From Opitutia bacterium (lineage in GTDB: Bacteria > Verrucomicrobiota > Verrucomicrobiia > Opitutales > Opitutaceae): a DNA stretch of 64,000 nucleotides. A program made the translations under genes and the position numbers. Below, piece by piece: positions 61,642-64,000 of this stretch. The stretch is taken from contig CANJIU010000032.1 in assembly GCA_947474365.1 (NCBI GenBank), positions 1-64,000 of the forward strand, in the 5' to 3' direction. Each line of letters starts with the position of its first letter. Position 1 is the first letter of the stretch. The notes under the pieces were generated by a model that searched no databases, was not told the origin of the DNA, and was given only the letters and a program-made list of their open reading frames with translations.

Positions 61642-62640
61642 TTAGGAAATTTGCTGTTTGGCCATGAAGTCCTTCAGGGCCAGGAGGTCCTTCTTCATCA
61701 AACCGGGAAATTTCTCCCGCTTTTCCGCGTCGGACATCTTCGTGCGTTCAAATGGTTCATATTCGAGATGCACTGACATCGGGCCCGCGATCTGCAGTTC
61801 GCGCACGAGTTTGAAATACGCGTTGAACGGCACGATGCCCTCGCCGATGGGGACGTTTTCCACTGTCGCCTTCCCCGGCGCCTGCTCCCACTTGAAGTCC
61901 TTCAAGTCGGTGCACTTGATCCATGGGGCCAGTAGTCGCAGCGCGACCGGCCACGATTGTCCGCCCTCCACGACGGCGTGACGGATGTCATACTGGACGC
62001 CCATCCCGCGGGGATCGATGTCGTGCAGCAGCGCGTGCAAATCCCAGATCGCGCTGCCCACGCGCGTGCCAGCGTGGTTCTGGATCGCTCCATGAATTCC
62101 CAGGCTCGCGTTGAGGGCCGCGAGTTCCTTCAGGCCCGGTTTCAACTTCTCGTGCGTGCCCGTCACGCCGAGCTTCTGGTCGTAGTTGAAGTTCCCCATC
62201 CGGTAGCACTTCACCCCAAGCCTGGCTGCCGTTTTCAGCACCGTTTCCGTCTGCTTGTCGCGCGCACTGGTAATCTCCGTGGTGATCAACTCGACCTTGA
62301 GTCCGGCGGCATGCGCGGCGTCGATCGCCCGTGGCAGATCCTCCTGCACGCGCTCCGGCAACACGTGGCCCTGCGCGACGCGGACGGTGTAATCGATGCC
62401 ACCATAGCCTGCGGCCTTCACCATCGCCGCCGTGTCCGCGTATGACATCCAGTGCAGCGGTTTGGAAAAAACGTGGATGACCGTCGGGCCGCCCGGGGTG
62501 GATTTCGCGGGTTTCGGATCTGCCGCGCACAACGGGGACCCGGCACCGATTAGGGGCAGCGCGGCGCCGGCCAGAGCGAGACGGGAGACGAAGTCACGGC
62601 GCGAGACGGGAGCGGGGTTGGGATCAGGGTTCATGGGCAT
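61642..62640 (-). CDS. Tat-exported sugar phosphate isomerase/epimerase-like TIM-barrel protein
   Basis: 332 residues with Tat signal SRRDFVSRLALAG (13-25) and cleavage near LCAADP. The barrel shows KLHWMSY-like strand 1 (SKPLHWMSYADT), VELITTEITSARDKQ, IHGAIQNHAGTRVGS (N/H), MGVQYDIRHAV (D, H) and WIKCTDLKDFKW, then VHLEYEPFE with the final Glu. It precedes the two enolase-superfamily genes by two bases and is probably the first gene of their operon. ATG at 62640 or 62634. Confidence 0.87.
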   Translation of the reverse strand: MPMNPDPNPAPVSRRDFVSRLALAGAALPLIGAGSPLCAADPKPAKSTPGGPTVIHVFSKPLHWMSYADTAAMVKAAGYGGIDYTVRVAQGHVLPERVQEDLPRAIDAAHAAGLKVELITTEITSARDKQTETVLKTAARLGVKCYRMGNFNYDQKLGVTGTHEKLKPGLKELAALNASLGIHGAIQNHAGTRVGSAIWDLHALLHDIDPRGMGVQYDIRHAVVEGGQSWPVALRLLAPWIKCTDLKDFKWEQAPGKATVENVPIGEGIVPFNAYFKLVRELQIAGPMSVHLEYEPFERTKMSDAEKREKFPGLMKKDLLALKDFMAKQQIS

Positions 62641-62662
62641 AGAAGGGTGCGGACCCGATTCA

Positions 62663-62682
62663 GGCAGCGGGGCTGCGCTGCC
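62663..62682 (-). terminator. GC-rich hairpin downstream of the small unknown gene
   Basis: Seven-base stem GGCAGCG / CGCTGCC with a six-base loop, about 60 bases past the stop of the minus-strand gene at 62743-63195. No T-run. Weak terminator candidate. Confidence 0.35.
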
Positions 62683-62742
62683 GCCAGAGTGAACTTTCTG
62701 ATTTCCAAGCGCCGACCGCCGGGGCGGCCGTACGCCTGCGGC

Positions 62743-63195
62743 TCACCCCTTGCCGCCCCGGAGTAACACCAGATGGTCGATGCCCTTCGTTTCGAATTCG
62801 CGCCAGTAGCTGTCTTCCATGGCGGTGAGCCGCTCTTCCTCGTCCTCGGTCAGTTCGTCGCTGAGCTTGGTTGCGCCCAATTCCGAACGGAGGTCGCGCT
62901 CCGCCAATCGCGCCACGAGTTCGCTCCAAAAGGCATCCTCGACAAACTGATCGATCTTTTCCCGGGCGGGACCGCTCGTGAGTTTCTCGTTGGGGAAGAA
63001 CTGACCGTTCACGTCGACTTCGATGAGATCGGCGCAGCCGAGGGGTTCGGCGAGTGCGAATACCTTTTGCGCGATGTCGGCGTAGCGCTCCGGCATGGTC
63101 GCTGGATCATCCGGACGGGTGCCCGCCACCCAGAGCCCGAGGTGGGCGAGTTCAAGCAGTCGGGCGTATTCCTTCGGCGTAAACGAAACCTTCAT
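62743..63195 (-). CDS. Conserved-looking hypothetical protein, acidic
   Basis: 150 residues, not recognised. No signal peptide, membrane segment or metal motif. It is helical and acidic (DELTEDEEERLTAMEDSYWREFE) with MKVSFTPKEYARLLELAHLGLWVAG at the N-terminus given here in part as KEYARLLELAHL. The frame, composition and start context support a real gene. It lies between a Cys-cluster protein gene and the TIM-enolase operon on the same strand. Confidence 0.7.
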   Translation of the reverse strand: MKVSFTPKEYARLLELAHLGLWVAGTRPDDPATMPERYADIAQKVFALAEPLGCADLIEVDVNGQFFPNEKLTSGPAREKIDQFVEDAFWSELVARLAERDLRSELGATKLSDELTEDEEERLTAMEDSYWREFETKGIDHLVLLRGGKG

Positions 63196-63443
63196 GCGGT
63201 AGAGAGGATGCGTTCCATGCAGGCGCGCAAGATTGGAGTGACGGATTTGCGATGCCGTCGAGGGCTGACAGCTGGGATCAAACCACCTCCGAAGATTGGT
63301 CGCTCAGCGCTCGGCTCTGATCCGCTTGCCCGTCTGCAGAGCAACATGGGTTTTGCTCACCGCGTAATCGTTCCTGATCAGTGCACCGTGTTCGTCCCCC
63401 GATGACATCGTGGCGCTCAGTCCGTCTTGCCGCCGACAACGCG
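63196..63443. other. Intergenic region without recognised features
   Basis: About 250 bases between the hypothetical gene and the cysteine-cluster gene. I see no operator copy, hairpin with T-run or RNA gene. The promoter of the hypothetical gene should lie here. Confidence 0.5.
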
Positions 63444-63998
63444 TTACCCTGGGATTTTTCCGGTTGCTGGTCCCGGATCGGCCTTGGTGTAAAATCGCTC
63501 GTGCATCAGCAAAAAGAGCCGGTGCACCGCCTGGCTCAATTCTGCGAAGGTGTCGGCCGCGGCTCCGTCAGCGCGGCCTGATTCCAAGCGACGTTGCGTG
63601 CGGCGGAAGCGTTCGCTCAGCGAGCGATGGTCCTCGAAATCGCCCAATTCGCGCAGGAGCCGGCGCACTTGGTCTGCCTGCCGTCGGGCCCTTTTGACCA
63701 ACCGCAGCGCGGCGGCGAACGTGATCCGGCCGGCGTGGGCGGCCTTGAACACGCCGCACTCGTAAACCCGGCACTGCAACGGCCGATCGGCGTAGAGGCG
63801 GCAGGAGCGATCCGCGCACAAGGCCGCGCACGGCTGGGGAAAGTGCACGATCGGCGGCGCGGCGCGGGAGCTCGAAACGGGCAGTCCGAGCGTCTTCAAT
63901 TTCGTCGCGTCGTCGCCCGGCCCGAGCCGGACGTTGTCGAAGAGCGTGCCGTCGCAGCAGAGCCCGCAGGCGAGGCAGAGTTTTTCGCCGGATTTCAC
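63444..63998 (-). CDS. YkgJ-type cysteine cluster protein (CxxCxxCC)
   Basis: 184 residues as seen from a GTG at 63998, close to the window edge, so the true start could lie beyond it. The cluster C-LACGLCCDG (Cys spacing CxxCxxCC, residues 8-15) and a second group CAALCADRSCRLY...QCRVYECGVF match the YkgJ/UPF0153 family, thought to bind zinc or an iron-sulfur cluster. Function is unknown. Residues 95-140 are basic and helical. It is not obviously linked to the sugar genes. Confidence 0.82.
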   Translation of the reverse strand: MKSGEKLCLACGLCCDGTLFDNVRLGPGDDATKLKTLGLPVSSSRAAPPIVHFPQPCAALCADRSCRLYADRPLQCRVYECGVFKAAHAGRITFAAALRLVKRARRQADQVRRLLRELGDFEDHRSLSERFRRTQRRLESGRADGAAADTFAELSQAVHRLFLLMHERFYTKADPGPATGKIPG

Positions 63999-64000
63999 AC

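Noticed and set aside
59729..61645. 638-codon plus-strand frame opposite the two enolase-superfamily genes
   Set aside because: Spans two convincing minus-strand genes; Arg-rich translation without a family pattern.
1..64000. CRISPR arrays, tRNA or rRNA genes, prophage or transposase genes
   Set aside because: No regularly spaced repeats, no cloverleaf-like or rRNA-like sequence and no recombinase or transposase motifs were seen on reading both strands; a covariance-model search would be needed to exclude small RNAs.

Overview
The window looks like a chromosomal polysaccharide-utilisation region of a high-GC, free-living verrucomicrobium, most likely of the Opitutaceae type. This rests on family content and is an inference. 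It carries six large TonB-dependent receptors (several with the LSPF/NPF-type N-terminal motif common in Opitutaceae), two sets of the cytochrome/DUF1549/DUF1553 plus DUF1501 proteins typical of the Planctomycetes-Verrucomicrobia group, many Tat-exported TIM-barrel isomerases and oxidoreductases, a type I sulfatase, a GH28-like enzyme, three sialidase-fold proteins and an XylR-type (LacI-like sensor plus AraC DNA-binding domain) regulator. I see no rRNA, tRNA, CRISPR array or phage genes.

Layout. 0-4.5 kb: a putative murein-peptide pair (serine hydrolase, dipeptide epimerase) divergent from a hybrid histidine kinase whose phospho-acceptor His is Arg. 4.9-9.4 kb: a carboxypeptidase-regulatory-domain TonB receptor and a class III CoA-transferase. 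9.5-42.1 kb: the main system. The XylR-like regulator lies between a DJ-1/PfpI + TIM-barrel operon and a GH28 + TIM-barrel operon. TonB receptor 1, TonB receptor 2 with a cytochrome/DUF1549/DUF1553, DUF1501 and DUF2231-cytochrome-LRR operon, the sulfatase with TonB receptor 4, and TonB receptor 3 with a sialidase-like protein, a second cytochrome/DUF1549/DUF1553 protein and a second DUF1501 protein follow. 42.1-45.4 kb: an opposite-strand, end-overlapping MocA-TIM barrel-SDR operon. 45.6-49.2 kb: a CBM9-like protein, a REP/MITE-like element, a TPM-domain protein and a PQQ-type propeller. 49.2-58.8 kb: an ECF sigma-FecR-sialidase operon divergent from a GHL10-like protein, a TonB receptor and another sialidase-like protein. 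58.9-62.6 kb: a TIM-barrel gene and two enolase-superfamily genes. 62.7-64 kb: a small unknown protein and a CxxC-cluster protein.

Most important observation. Six copies of one composite promoter occur at 11022-11086 (minus), 12343-12406, 15056-15120, 18512-18575, 27295-27358 and 32269-32332. Each has GACGAAAAACCTGAGG-like sequence, a fixed 16-base gap, GCAGTGACG, then 16-17 bases and a -10 hexamer. The two half-sites form an imperfect direct repeat offset by 22 bp, and the second provides the -35 element. This is the geometry expected for an activator of the XylR/AraC type, and the only intact one in the window is at 11099-12262. The copies sit in front of nearly every operon between 9.5 and 42 kb, so the region reads as one regulon for importing and processing a (probably sulfated, pectin-like) polysaccharide. 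A 34-codon relic of a second XylR-like regulator lies directly upstream of the fourth copy.

Starts: many genes lack a clear Shine-Dalgarno sequence, so several starts were chosen from signal peptides and predicted promoter positions and are uncertain by a few codons.
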